Shown here in pieces: positions 27,732 through 36,517 of a stretch of DNA of 64,000 bases. This DNA comes from Shewanella marinintestina (lineage in GTDB: Bacteria; Pseudomonadota; Gammaproteobacteria; Enterobacterales; Shewanellaceae): positions 186,001 to 250,000 of the forward strand of contig NZ_JAKILC010000003.1 in assembly GCF_023283845.1 (NCBI RefSeq), given 5' to 3'. The notes under the pieces were generated by a model. That model was given only the letters and a program-made list of their open reading frames with translations. It was not told the origin of the DNA and did no database searches. The stretch's first letter is position 1; the number at the start of each line of letters is the position of its first letter. The translations under genes were made by a program, and so were the position numbers.

Positions 27732-28244
27732 TTAAAGGTCAGTTTTCGCCTCTTCCAGAGCCTGTTTTTGGATATTTGCTAGAACTTCCTCGGTTAACCC
27801 ATACTTTGCTGCGACAGTCATTGTGATCGGGTTTAAGATGTCCTCGACTTGATTGAACAACTCTATTGATTTTTCCAATCCTGTAATCATCTTATTACGC
27901 CCAGACTCGTTCATAAAATCCATAGCCTTAGCTTGGAAATAGCTATGAGCCAAGAAGTTACGCTCCTTGAGAGCCTTAGCCAACAACGATTCTGTAGTCG
28001 CTTGAAGTACGTTTAAAGATTTTAGGTGTCCTATTAGCCTCCCCATCGTCTTATCACTAACTTCCTGATCAAAGCTATCAAACTTAGCCTCCCACTCCTC
28101 TTGGGTGTGTTTAGACTTTGCCTCTCTTTCGTATAAATCACAAAAGATGAGCAACTGAATAATTGACTGTTCCACACACTGCGCACGATACATCGCTAAA
28201 CCGTAATATGCGTAAACTTCTTTACAATGTTCTTGTTTGTCCAT
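27732..28244 (-). CDS. HEPN-like helical protein, cassette-borne
   Basis: I do not recognise a named family for the whole protein. The 170-residue sequence is all-helical and contains RNFLAHSY at residues 95-102, which fits the RX4HXY motif of HEPN ribonucleases such as Shewanella HepT. I start at the ATG at 28244 (MDKQEHCKEVYAYYGL); the frame stays open upstream but that stretch lies inside the attC site. A minimal nucleotidyltransferase, the classical partner of HEPN toxins, is encoded just upstream on the same strand. Toxin function is inference; HEPN-type motifs also occur in non-toxic proteins. Confidence 0.6.
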   Translation of the reverse strand: MDKQEHCKEVYAYYGLAMYRAQCVEQSIIQLLIFCDLYEREAKSKHTQEEWEAKFDSFDQEVSDKTMGRLIGHLKSLNVLQATTESLLAKALKERNFLAHSYFQAKAMDFMNESGRNKMITGLEKSIELFNQVEDILNPITMTVAAKYGLTEEVLANIQKQALEEAKTDL

Positions 28245-28252
28245 ACTTTTTT

Positions 28253-28348
28253 TAACGCCTGCAATAAGGTGCCCCACGATTAACTTACCAAGCGCCGAAC
28301 TCCGAACCAAACCACCGAGTGTAACGGGTCACCTTGATTGCTTTGTTA
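28253..28348 (-). repeat. Integron attC site of VCR type
   Basis: Read on the minus strand it begins TAACAAAG (R'' side) and ends GCGTTA (R' side). Its arms GCAATCAAGGTG and CACCTTATTGC pair over 11 bp with a single unpaired base in one arm, the extrahelical base used for strand choice in attC recombination. The interior contains CGGTGGTTTGGTTCGGAGTT, resembling the Vibrio repeat interior. Its orientation fits the minus-strand cassette genes. No integron integrase gene is in the window, so this is an isolated cassette junction. Confidence 0.75.
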
Positions 28349-28351
28349 TGT

Positions 28352-28663
28352 TTATCTATCAGTTGGTTTCATAGTTTCTATGATAGAAATAACGTCACAC
28401 AAATTACTGCCGTTGTAAGACAACAGATACTTCGCTGATGCTTTACTTATAAAGTTCAGTTCAGCTTCTTCTGATTTAGAAAGCATAGTTATTGAGGCTT
28501 TTTCTACTTTTGCCATTAGACCTTTCTTCAATGAAATGGCTTCTAAGCATGACTTACGGCTAGTCGAATTATGAACAATCAAGATATCTATATCATTGAA
28601 AGCCTCTGCCCCTTTAAAGTAGGAACCAAAGCCATAGACTTTAGCTAACAATTTTACAACCAA
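28352..28663 (-). CDS. Minimal nucleotidyltransferase-domain protein (MNT-like)
   Basis: A 103-residue protein with the polymerase-beta-type NTase motif GSYFKGAEAFNDIDILIV (GS followed by D-x-D nine residues later). The size and motif match minimal nucleotidyltransferases, which act as antitoxins for HEPN toxins by adding AMP, or as parts of defence operons. The start appears to be TTG at 28663 with AAAGAG upstream; it overlaps the preceding gene by 10 nt, so they are translationally coupled. An attC site directly follows the stop, placing this gene at the 3' end of an integron cassette. Confidence 0.7.
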   Translation of the reverse strand: MVVKLLAKVYGFGSYFKGAEAFNDIDILIVHNSTSRKSCLEAISLKKGLMAKVEKASITMLSKSEEAELNFISKASAKYLLSYNGSNLCDVISIIETMKPTDR

Positions 28664-29064
28664 CCATACTCTTTAAATTTATCTTTTTCGTACTCTGTCA
28701 TATAAGTCCAATATTCATTTTTATTGATTGCAGCCATAAAACCACGAACATCGAAGATTCCAACTTTATCTGCCATACAATCTCGCTTTAGCTCAAGACC
28801 ATAACCACACCAATTTGAGCTTATAACAACAGCATCAAGAGCACCGTAGTTTTCGCAAGACTCGACATACTCAGCCGTGCCGAACGAATAACATTCACAT
28901 ATAAATACCTTAAGAGTACTTCCATTATTCAGTTCAATACTATATAGACCCGCATCCAACTGTTCACATGAACTAACCTTACTATGCTCATTCATACGCT
29001 GTTCAAAGAACCTGTAATTTCCGTAGTAACTCATCCAAGGAAAGTTATCATTATGTGCGGGCAT
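28654..29064 (-). CDS. Unknown protein between HNH and NTase genes
   Basis: I do not recognise this 136-residue protein. It opens MPAHNDNFPWMSYYGNYRFF, is cytoplasmic by appearance, and carries beta-rich segments (GLYSIELNNGSTLKVFICEC, ALDAVVISSNWCGYGLELKR). Its end KFKEYGWL overlaps the NTase start. Upstream, its start is one base from the HNH stop. Tight packing of all three genes suggests one functional unit. Confidence 0.7.
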   Translation of the reverse strand: MPAHNDNFPWMSYYGNYRFFEQRMNEHSKVSSCEQLDAGLYSIELNNGSTLKVFICECYSFGTAEYVESCENYGALDAVVISSNWCGYGLELKRDCMADKVGIFDVRGFMAAINKNEYWTYMTEYEKDKFKEYGWL

Positions 29065-29065
29065 A

Positions 29066-29764
29066 TTATTCTCCTAATATTAAGTCTTCAAAGTCGCTCG
29101 GAAAGCGCTGAACAGCGTTGTAAGGGATTTTATCATGAACCCATTGCTCATAACTTTCGACATGTTGTATAAACTTACTTACAACTCTTTGTTCCCTGCG
29201 AGAGAACAACTCTCTGTATTCCTGCACAAGGGCTGCGATTTCCCTATTATTTGGAACGATCGTTGAAAGACGCTCTGAGGTCCATAAAGCGTAAACTTGG
29301 TCACTATTAGGGTTTTTTCGCGCATTTTCTGACATGGGACCGTATTGCTCCCACGCTTGATAGTTTTCAGCCATATAAGGAGCAATTTTGTCCTTAAGCT
29401 GGTCAATATTATCTATCTTTGTACCCTGTAACCGAGTTGAAATAAAACTCTCATGCTCACGCTTCATTTCGTGGAGTAATTCAATGGGGAACGCATCCTC
29501 ATTTTCGGCTTTATCTATCAATGTATGGTGAGTTGGACAAAGCAATATAAGATTTTCATAGCTATCTCTTTCAATAGCTGATTGTTCTACATCATAGCGA
29601 TTAGAGCCGAGTTTATTACCCTTAATATGTGCCATTTCACCAAGAGTATAAGGAGTAACACCTTCTGCTTCTTCAACTGATAATCTTTCACCACAGCTTC
29701 TAAATGAACACCTACCAGCAGCATTTGACCACAACAGTTTTATTGATTTGTTCGTTATCGACAT
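29066..29764 (-). CDS. HNH endonuclease-domain protein
   Basis: The 232-residue protein has an HNH/McrA-type nuclease domain in its first half: Cys19 and Cys24 (CSFRSC), His46 in EMAHIKGNK, and NLILLCPTHHTLID (residues 71-84) giving the remaining Cys/His and metal ligands. The C-terminal half is helical without a recognised domain. It heads the run HNH - unknown - NTase, each gene touching the next. HNH proteins in such small operons often belong to restriction or defence systems; that role is inferred. Confidence 0.82.
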   Translation of the reverse strand: MSITNKSIKLLWSNAAGRCSFRSCGERLSVEEAEGVTPYTLGEMAHIKGNKLGSNRYDVEQSAIERDSYENLILLCPTHHTLIDKAENEDAFPIELLHEMKREHESFISTRLQGTKIDNIDQLKDKIAPYMAENYQAWEQYGPMSENARKNPNSDQVYALWTSERLSTIVPNNREIAALVQEYRELFSRREQRVVSKFIQHVESYEQWVHDKIPYNAVQRFPSDFEDLILGE

Positions 29765-30080
29765 TTATACACCTAAACTCTGAACAGTTATTTCAAACAA
29801 TAACACTCATTAACAAGAGGATGTTTGACTTAAATCTATTCCTTTAAAATTAATATTTTGCACCGATGTTGGATGATAAGCATAAAAATTGTATAGTGCG
29901 CATTCGCACGTATTTGGCAAAGCGCGCATGCACATTTAACAAACCTATTATTTAATTTTTACTCGATAAAAGCTATTGATTTATAAGCACTATAAAAGAG
30001 TGTTACTGGATAAATGCCCATAGACATTTGCACAGTGAGCATTGGTATTGATGTTGAATTGAAAGCAACTCGTGATTACT

Positions 30081-30097
30081 ACTTATCGATTAGTAAA
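30081..30097 (+). repeat. 17-nt repeat, copy 1 (second at 37047-37063)
   Basis: ACTTATCGATTAGTAAA occurs identically at 37047. On the minus strand both copies give a reading-frame end CTAATCGATAAG plus a stop (LLIDK), so they may be the ends of related degraded frames flanking the RHS region. Confidence 0.6.
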
Positions 30098-30143
30098 AGT
30101 AGGCCAACAGGCCTCCTCACAGTTGCTTCCTGCTTTTGCCTGT

Positions 30144-30162
30144 AACTAATAAAGGGGCATTT
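30144..30162 (+). repeat. 19-nt repeat, copy 1 (second at 36167-36185)
   Basis: AACTAATAAAGGGGCATTT is present in the same orientation at 36167. Together with the 17-nt repeat it brackets the RHS locus, which may reflect the way that locus was inserted or exchanged. Confidence 0.6.
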
Positions 30163-30295
30163 TTTATTTAGTACGTGCAAAATCCAATCACTCTCGGCAG
30201 GCATTCCGAACAAAGCCAGCATCAGATCCAAAGTAAATTGGCTGGCTATTCCGAAGAGTGTCGGCAGACGGTGGAGCATAAATCAGCCAAAAATA

Positions 30296-30313
30296 AAGCC
30301 CCTTGCGGGGCTT
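30296..30313 (-). terminator. Terminator of the RHS-immunity operon
   Basis: AAGCCCC and GGGGCTT pair around TTGC; on the minus strand TTATTTTT follows. It lies about 45 nt past the stop of the probable immunity gene. Confidence 0.85.
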
Positions 30314-30355
30314 GGATAGATGTATTCTTTATGACATCTAGAGTCGTGATTGAAG

Positions 30356-30751
30356 TTACATGTTTTCACTCAAAGTGATTGCAATATTTCGCTCTAAATT
30401 AGCGAACTCAACTATTCCCCAGTCACCTTCTAGATAATTGACATCTCCTTTACGAAAAAATGAGTCGATATTTCCATAATCAACATTTTCATTTCGATCA
30501 GTAAAAGTCTGTTTTGCTCTGCTTATCCAAGTAATAGAGCTGCAATTCATAAACTCAATAGTGCCACTTTTATAACAGTATTGCTCGTCATCAAGAGGTT
30601 CAGAGTAGCTAGAATGGGCCGGTTTTAAGACGAACTCCATATAAAAAATAATACTGTTTTCAGTTTCTTTGATATCTATAACATATGAATCTTCAAGGTA
30701 AAAATTTTTTAATATATCGATTTCATAATAGTTTTTCATCTTACAAGTCAT
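30356..30751 (-). CDS. Probable immunity protein for the RHS toxin
   Basis: A 131-residue acidic cytoplasmic protein (IDIKETENSIIFYMEFVLKP, NLERNIAITLSENM) with no recognised family. It is placed directly after the toxin-bearing RHS C-terminal gene: its ATG at 30751 overlaps the toxin stop (an alternative ATG is at 30739). That position and coupling are standard for the cognate immunity gene of polymorphic toxins. Function is inferred from position only. Confidence 0.65.
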   Translation of the reverse strand: MTCKMKNYYEIDILKNFYLEDSYVIDIKETENSIIFYMEFVLKPAHSSYSEPLDDEQYCYKSGTIEFMNCSSITWISRAKQTFTDRNENVDYGNIDSFFRKGDVNYLEGDWGIVEFANLERNIAITLSENM

Positions 30752-31649
30752 TCTCTATTGGGGTGTGGTTCTCAGGGCTTCTACGTGTAACAGGTGAGCC
30801 CGAAGGGCTTACGCGTTGGCCATTTGAATCTTTTAGCTCTACATGAGGAGCTGCACTGCCTGGTGCTCTATCGCTCCCTCCCTTAATAGTAACCCTAGGT
30901 GTGCCAGCTTCATCAACTAATTTTAAAGGGCCATTAGAGGATTGCTGGGGTGTAAATCCTACCGATTCTGCTTTCGCCTTAATTGTACTTGCTTTAGTCG
31001 AACCATCTTTTTTTATTATACTGCCAACCTGCTTTCCTCGACTTATTCCACTAACTCCACTAACAGAATCCCCTGTCGCTAAAGCTGTAACTTCCAAGGC
31101 TGTAACTGATGCAGAAGCTGTCATTGATACAGATGCTGCACCAGCAGTCCAAACGGCAGCACCGATCGCAGCAGCTTCAGAATAAGCATTCTGATTTTGC
31201 TGAATACTCACACCGCTAGGCCTATTTAACCAGCTTTCGGCAGCTTCTCCTGTAGGATCAGTATATTTGTACGGATTATTATTCGCATAAGCATAACGAT
31301 TAAAGCTATGTACATCCCTGAATGATAAAGGATCATTCGAGTAGAAACGCCCGATAAGTGGATCATAGTATCGTGCCTGCATATAGGTTAGCCCAAGGTC
31401 TGGATCTTGCAAATGACCTGTGTAGCCTATACCCGCTTTCTCACCACCAAGACGCTTACCAAATGGTTCGTACACACTTCGACTGATGACATTACCAGCT
31501 TCATCGGTTTCCATTACTGGTGTACCTAGCATGTCGGTATGTTGATAACGTATGGTTTGAGCGGCCTCAAGAGGACTCATCATTAAACATAAAATCAATA
31601 ATAGCGTTGTTGATATATAGCGTATCCCAACATATTCATTAATATTCAT
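30741..31649 (-). CDS. RHS core and toxin tip, separately exported C-terminal half
   Basis: The 302-residue protein begins with its own signal peptide (TTLLLILCLMMSPLEAAQ), then the RHS-associated core: HTDMLGTPVMETDEAGNVIS, YTGHLQDPDLGLTYMQARYY, YDPLIGRFYSNDPLSFRDV and NPYKYTDPTG. The last is the usual border between core and variable tip. A small helical segment and a C-terminal domain (residues about 215-302) with PRVTIKGGSDRAPGSAAPHV and SPENHTPIEN follow; it looks like a small nuclease-type tip but I cannot name the family. I start at 31649 because GGGGGGA stands 7 nt upstream; this ATG overlaps the stop of the large RHS gene by 11 nt. In most RHS proteins this part is fused to the repeats. 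Confidence 0.8.
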   Translation of the reverse strand: MNINEYVGIRYISTTLLLILCLMMSPLEAAQTIRYQHTDMLGTPVMETDEAGNVISRSVYEPFGKRLGGEKAGIGYTGHLQDPDLGLTYMQARYYDPLIGRFYSNDPLSFRDVHSFNRYAYANNNPYKYTDPTGEAAESWLNRPSGVSIQQNQNAYSEAAAIGAAVWTAGAASVSMTASASVTALEVTALATGDSVSGVSGISRGKQVGSIIKKDGSTKASTIKAKAESVGFTPQQSSNGPLKLVDEAGTPRVTIKGGSDRAPGSAAPHVELKDSNGQRVSPSGSPVTRRSPENHTPIENDL

Positions 31650-34600
31650 CGCCATTCCCCCCAATAATTGCTGTTTTAGTGGTTGAACCACCACGTCCAA
31701 CACACGTTAAACTTGCTTGATACAAGGCTCCATCATTTTCAAAATTAATCCCCATTGTACTTGTACCCGTTAATACTTTGCTGGTTGAACCATTGCGTAA
31801 TACCTTACCTGAACACGTTTCTGCGCCCTTCGTCGTCCATGATAATAAGTAGTACCCTCTGGTAAGATTAATAGGAGGCAAAGGCTCAAATTGTAATTGC
31901 TTATATGGAGAGGGATATACCGGAGTTATGCATCCGAAATTTTTCCGACATCCCTCCCCAACATGATTGGCCGAAAATATAAGGTTCATACTGGGTTTCG
32001 CTATTGGTAATTCTGGAGGGGGTGGGTTGTTATTTCCTGTTAACGTTATTTCCGCCATGATTTGCTTACCTAAGTAAATGGTATCGGTCTTTTCTCCATT
32101 GGCTTTTTCACGATGTAACAGTTGCCCTCCTTGGCTATATATACTGTAATCATTTTGTTTTTTAACGCGTCGATTATGACCGTCATAACGATAAGCCAAC
32201 CCTTTGGCTGCCGTTAATTGATTAGCATGGTTAAAGTTTAAATTATAGCGACCATTATGGATAACATTTCCTCGGGAGTCATAACGATAGCGATAAGCAT
32301 ATGCACCAGTAAGCCTGTCTAATTGATTTAAATGGTTATAATTATAATTAATAACAGAGCCACTTATACTGCGACTCGTGATGTTCCCTAAGCCATCATA
32401 ATGGTAATAACCTCTTCCCCATTTACCATCAGCAGATAGCAATCGATTCATGCCATCATAACGCATATTATCAATGTCATTACTGCGGTCAATCCAGTCA
32501 ATAACACCTGCAACGTTGTCATTTAAGTCATAACGTGGGTCTATATTGAGTTTATGGTTAGCCCCCTTGGAGTCTTTTATCTCATCGATACGCCCACTGG
32601 TATCCAAATTAATATTACGGACAATACCGTTACCATAAGTTAACTGCTTAATTGTCCCATTTGGATGATATTTAACATTGTTTGTATAGTTTACAGTACC
32701 TTCGCTCACCTTAGTTGGTTGACCAAGGGCATTAGGATAATAAGTTACTTTTCTTCCAGAAGGATATTTAAGTGATAATAGCGCTCCTAGATTGTTATAC
32801 GTCCAGTCAAGCGAAAAACTTTTACCATCCATCGATAAAGTTTCTTCTTCCAACAAATTAAGTGAGTTGTATTTGTACTCCCAATTGATAGCGCTATTAC
32901 CGCTACCTGAATTTAATGAGGACAAGTTACCATTCAAATCATAAGAGTAAGTTTTATTAAGGCTTGGTTCTGGAAAGTGCTGAGCTCGAAGTCTACCTAA
33001 ATTATCATATTTCATAATGACTTTATGTGAGGCAGGGACTGATGATGCTGCACAGCTATCACTGCCCCCATTAGTCCCTTCTGCTCGCCATATTCTTTGG
33101 CCCTGAGCATTATAACCAAAAGCGGTTACCCCCGTTTCTGGTCGGTAGGTCTTACAGAGCTGCTGATGATTATCATACAAGTATTTCTCTGTGACCCCTC
33201 TTTGAGTAATACTCTTCACTTGTCCAAATTTGTTATAACTAATCTCTATATCGCTACTATCTGGCGCCTCAATTAAAGTGGGGACATTAAAACTGGGATG
33301 ACCATATGCGTAGTAAGTGCTAGTAGTGATGTTTTGATTAGCATCAGAGATTTGTTTTCTATTACCACTTAAATATGTTATTTCTGTGCTAGAATCATCG
33401 CTTTGTCGTTTTATAGCAGTTACACGCCCCAATGCGTCATATTTGGTTTCGACCCCCATCATATTGCTTGCGTTACCACTTGGGAAAGACTCTAGTGTTG
33501 GTTTGTTTTCAAAATCATATACTGTTTGTTGGTACCTAATTGTATCATCATTACTTTTATCTCTTTCTTTGGTTAAAGTAGGTCGTAATAATCCATCAAA
33601 ATACCTAACTCGCTCATAATTCCCTTGAGTTACTGTTTGCTTTAACTGCCCAACAACAATTTCACTACCAGCAATACCATCGTCTCCATAATTAACTTGT
33701 GTATAGTTAATTAATTTATCGGTCCATTTATTGTCACCATAATCAATTTTAGTGAGCCAGCCGATTGGATTATAGTTATATGTAGTTTTGTGTCCTCTAA
33801 AATCGGTAATACTGCCTGTCGTACCATCGCCATTAATTGTTAACTTAGCAATCATTGTATTAGTTGTACTTCCATTAACCGTATTGCAAGCGTTTGGGAT
33901 AGCACAAGGCAATGTTATTTTGCGAGCGCGGCCCCTATAGTAATCTTCCAATTTAGAATACTTAAGTCCACTTGAGTCATAGTCAATTCTTTTGATATTT
34001 CCATCAGGATGATACTCGCTAAATGTGGCTTGAAGTTTACCGAATTTTTTCACTTGGTATAATAAAGAAGCGTGTGCACTCTCTGGTGAGTAGTAGCTAT
34101 ATTCAACATCGGGGAAACTGCCGTCCCCAACAGTATCTTTACTTTTTAACTTAGATAGAACCCAATGTGTTCGGTCATTATCGTACTTTAGAGAATACCT
34201 AACATCTTCACCGTTATTGCTCGTTTCGGTTATTGAAAGAGGTTTGTCAAAAGAGTCAAATTTATTTATTTTCTTTTCAAAAATATCACCGCTCTGACTC
34301 GTTTTTGTTTTATTCAAAATTGCTGCATTATTATTTAAGAATGAATTACCTTCAACGTGAGTCACAGAACGACTGCCATACGTCCCAGAGCGTTTGTGAC
34401 TATACTCGATTTGTCTTAATAAATGTCCACTCTTACTGTATACCTCCTCAGCGACCGTTGTACCTTCAAGATAGCTATAATGGTCCCGATTAATATAATG
34501 TATGGTTTTATCTTGATTAGGTGATGTTATCGTTGTTGTTTTAGTTAAATGCCTATCAACATTGCTAGGGACTGGAGATGGAATTTTATATCCTTCTGGA

Positions 34601-35880
34601 ATAGCATCCCCTGCTTTAAACTGTCTTAACCCCGAACGCCAAGACGATGAATAATCATACTCCCATACAAGCTCTTCTTTACCAGTCTTTATTTTTTTCT
34701 TCACTAAACTATATGTTTTATAACAAGGCGCGAGAAAACCCCAAGCATAATCTCGAGCTTTATTTTGGAATCGCTCTTCAAAGCTAAATTCACCGACAGC
34801 ACCATCAGGGTGTTTAACTCTCATCGTTCCTGAAAACTGTGAAAACAAGATACATGGCGGGTTTGATGCTCCTCCATCTAGAAGTTCGTCGGACGGCCAA
34901 GCATCTATTTGATATAGATTATACTCCCATTTCTTACCATCTGGTCTAGTAATAACCCCATTATTATAAATCCACTTTTTTTGATAACTGTTAGTAGAAT
35001 CAGTTGCTAGGACTGTTTTCTCTTGCCCATTATAATGTACCTCAATTCTCCGACCATCATTACTCGAAATAGATTTTAATCCTTTTTTTGAATATTTATA
35101 GTTTAGGCGATTGCCAAACCTATCCTCAATTTTTGATACATATATTCCAGTATGTTCTCTAAAATGAGGGCTATCTGGTAAAACGACCATAAATGCACCC
35201 TCTACATTTAGTGATTTTTCAGGTGTTACTCCATCGCCGTTATTAAAATAGTAAATATGACCATTAGGTAAATTAACTTTAAACCCTTCTCTTCCATGCT
35301 CTGAGTAACAGCTCACAATCCATTTATTTCGGGTGATAAAGCGGTACTCGCTAGTTGACTTACCGATAGAACCATTATTGAATAACAATGCTTCAGAGCC
35401 GATACCTGGGATAACAATTCTTGGCGTTGTATGAAATGCTCGGCTAGCTTCTTCATCTATGCCATCTCTGGATTTTTGTATATTTCCACTACAGAACTTT
35501 CCAAGTTGCCAGTCGGTAGGTAATGATGATTTTTTTGTTACATGGCTATATGCAGAAAACGCTTCAATCCTTGGAATATTTTCTTCCCAGCCTAAGGAGT
35601 TTGGCATATACGTTTGATAAAAAGTTCTATAGGACATATCTAAATTAGAATTACCAGGAATGACAGCATCCTGCCTTTCAAACCTCAATGTGCCATTGTA
35701 AAGGCTCAGGTTTTCTCCAAAAAGATCGGATTTATAGCTATTAAGCTCATAATTTATATTTTGGTTGTCTGTATAGTTCCTTAAATAGTCCATTTGAGAT
35801 TGATAAGCTTCATCGGCTTGCGCAGACGAACAGCATATTAGTAAAAAAGTGAGCCAACTGAACTTTCTTAGCAGTATCAT
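31639..35880 (-). CDS. Large RHS/YD-repeat protein, N-terminal half of a split RHS toxin
   Basis: A 1413-residue exported protein. The signal peptide (FSWLTFLLICCSSAQA) is followed by a conserved N-terminal domain and many YD repeats (YDNLGRLRAQHFPEP, YKYNSLNLLEEETLS, YDGLGNITSRSISGS, YRYDSRGNVIHNGRYN) that form the RHS shell. The repeat region ends near IYLGKQIMAEITL, exactly where the core domain would start in a normal RHS protein. Instead there is a Pro-rich linker and a C-terminal Ig-like domain with SWTTKGAETCSGKVL and YQASLTCVGRGGS. The core and toxin are in the next frame with its own signal peptide. No secretion-system gene is nearby, so Sec export is the likely route. Confidence 0.88.
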   Translation of the reverse strand: MILLRKFSWLTFLLICCSSAQADEAYQSQMDYLRNYTDNQNINYELNSYKSDLFGENLSLYNGTLRFERQDAVIPGNSNLDMSYRTFYQTYMPNSLGWEENIPRIEAFSAYSHVTKKSSLPTDWQLGKFCSGNIQKSRDGIDEEASRAFHTTPRIVIPGIGSEALLFNNGSIGKSTSEYRFITRNKWIVSCYSEHGREGFKVNLPNGHIYYFNNGDGVTPEKSLNVEGAFMVVLPDSPHFREHTGIYVSKIEDRFGNRLNYKYSKKGLKSISSNDGRRIEVHYNGQEKTVLATDSTNSYQKKWIYNNGVITRPDGKKWEYNLYQIDAWPSDELLDGGASNPPCILFSQFSGTMRVKHPDGAVGEFSFEERFQNKARDYAWGFLAPCYKTYSLVKKKIKTGKEELVWEYDYSSSWRSGLRQFKAGDAIPEGYKIPSPVPSNVDRHLTKTTTITSPNQDKTIHYINRDHYSYLEGTTVAEEVYSKSGHLLRQIEYSHKRSGTYGSRSVTHVEGNSFLNNNAAILNKTKTSQSGDIFEKKINKFDSFDKPLSITETSNNGEDVRYSLKYDNDRTHWVLSKLKSKDTVGDGSFPDVEYSYYSPESAHASLLYQVKKFGKLQATFSEYHPDGNIKRIDYDSSGLKYSKLEDYYRGRARKITLPCAIPNACNTVNGSTTNTMIAKLTINGDGTTGSITDFRGHKTTYNYNPIGWLTKIDYGDNKWTDKLINYTQVNYGDDGIAGSEIVVGQLKQTVTQGNYERVRYFDGLLRPTLTKERDKSNDDTIRYQQTVYDFENKPTLESFPSGNASNMMGVETKYDALGRVTAIKRQSDDSSTEITYLSGNRKQISDANQNITTSTYYAYGHPSFNVPTLIEAPDSSDIEISYNKFGQVKSITQRGVTEKYLYDNHQQLCKTYRPETGVTAFGYNAQGQRIWRAEGTNGGSDSCAASSVPASHKVIMKYDNLGRLRAQHFPEPSLNKTYSYDLNGNLSSLNSGSGNSAINWEYKYNSLNLLEEETLSMDGKSFSLDWTYNNLGALLSLKYPSGRKVTYYPNALGQPTKVSEGTVNYTNNVKYHPNGTIKQLTYGNGIVRNINLDTSGRIDEIKDSKGANHKLNIDPRYDLNDNVAGVIDWIDRSNDIDNMRYDGMNRLLSADGKWGRGYYHYDGLGNITSRSISGSVINYNYNHLNQLDRLTGAYAYRYRYDSRGNVIHNGRYNLNFNHANQLTAAKGLAYRYDGHNRRVKKQNDYSIYSQGGQLLHREKANGEKTDTIYLGKQIMAEITLTGNNNPPPPELPIAKPSMNLIFSANHVGEGCRKNFGCITPVYPSPYKQLQFEPLPPINLTRGYYLLSWTTKGAETCSGKVLRNGSTSKVLTGTSTMGINFENDGALYQASLTCVGRGGSTTKTAIIGGNGDEY

Positions 35881-36166
35881 AAACCTACCCTTGTTATTGT
35901 TTTTTACATATTAAAAAAACATGTAATTAAGCAGACGGTATATGAACATTTACAGGTATCAACCTCAAAGAGATTTACACAACTTACAAATAATCAACAG
36001 TTATTTAACCTAAGTTCCAAATATCTAGTAAACCTTTAAAAGAGGTAAGCTATAGGTTCACGGTCATCCACTTAGTGCCAATTGTTAAGGGGGGTCGTCA
36101 AGGTGTTATTTATAAGTTTTACTAATTAAAATTTCACCAACTTAATTCAGTGTTGTCATTAGGCAC

Positions 36167-36185
36167 AACTAATAAAGGGGCATTT
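36167..36185 (+). repeat. 19-nt repeat, copy 2
   Basis: Identical to 30144-30162 in the same orientation. Here it is followed by CCGCGTTAGAC, which resembles one end of an attC site, but no partner half was found. Confidence 0.6.
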
Positions 36186-36229
36186 CCGCGTTAGACATCA
36201 AGCAACATCAATCAAAATAAGTACACCAA

Positions 36230-36346
36230 TTACCACGTGCAGTTACGGCCGTGACCGTCCATGATATAGCCGAACTTCCAAGGACTGACTTGCTGCGTGT
36301 CACGGCACTGTTTACATATATGCCCGCAGCAGGCGATTCGACTCAC
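36230..36346 (-). pseudogene. Possible 38-aa Cys-rich ORF or gene remnant
   Basis: A GTG-started minus-strand frame encoding 38 residues with RIACCGHICKQCRD, a zinc-ribbon-like cysteine cluster, and the end GYIMDGHGRNCTW. The composition looks genuinely coding, but there is no ribosome site and it may be the surviving end of a lost gene. Could also be chance. Confidence 0.3.
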
Positions 36347-36517
36347 CTTTATTCAAAGGTAAATACGTTTTGGGGCATAAGTAAGAAGTCAGGTTCTAAA
36401 ACTGAATTGCAGAATTGGTAAACCTATAGTGTTCGATTGATGCGCAAAAACAAAAAACATTCGGCTAACTAACAAGCCCGAGTGTCGTAAATAGGGTTAA
36501 TAGATTGTTGTGTGAAA

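Larger units (their letters stand above)
29765..30355. other. Gene-poor stretch between HNH operon and RHS locus
   Basis: 591 nt. It holds the upstream region of the HNH operon, a doubtful 66-codon minus-strand frame at 30079-30279 (ending LLLLIDK), repeats shared with 36-37 kb, and the terminator of the RHS operon at 30296. The 66-codon frame has a natural-looking composition (LPTLFGIASQFTLDLMLALF) and may be the remnant of a lost gene. Confidence 0.5.
35881..36517. other. Gene-poor stretch upstream of the RHS operon
   Basis: 637 nt. It holds the RHS promoter side, the second copy of the 19-nt repeat (36167-36185), and a 38-codon minus-strand frame at 36230-36346 with a Cys-rich motif, annotated separately. 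Nothing else recognised. Confidence 0.5.

Noticed and set aside
30079..30279. 66-codon minus-strand frame ending LLLLIDK
   Set aside because: Lies downstream of the RHS-operon terminator, lacks a convincing ribosome site and has no recognised family; kept only as a possible remnant inside the intergenic entry.
36167..36200. Possible second attC end (CCGCGTTAGAC)
   Set aside because: Only one half-site is present; no complementary arm was found within 150 nt on either side.
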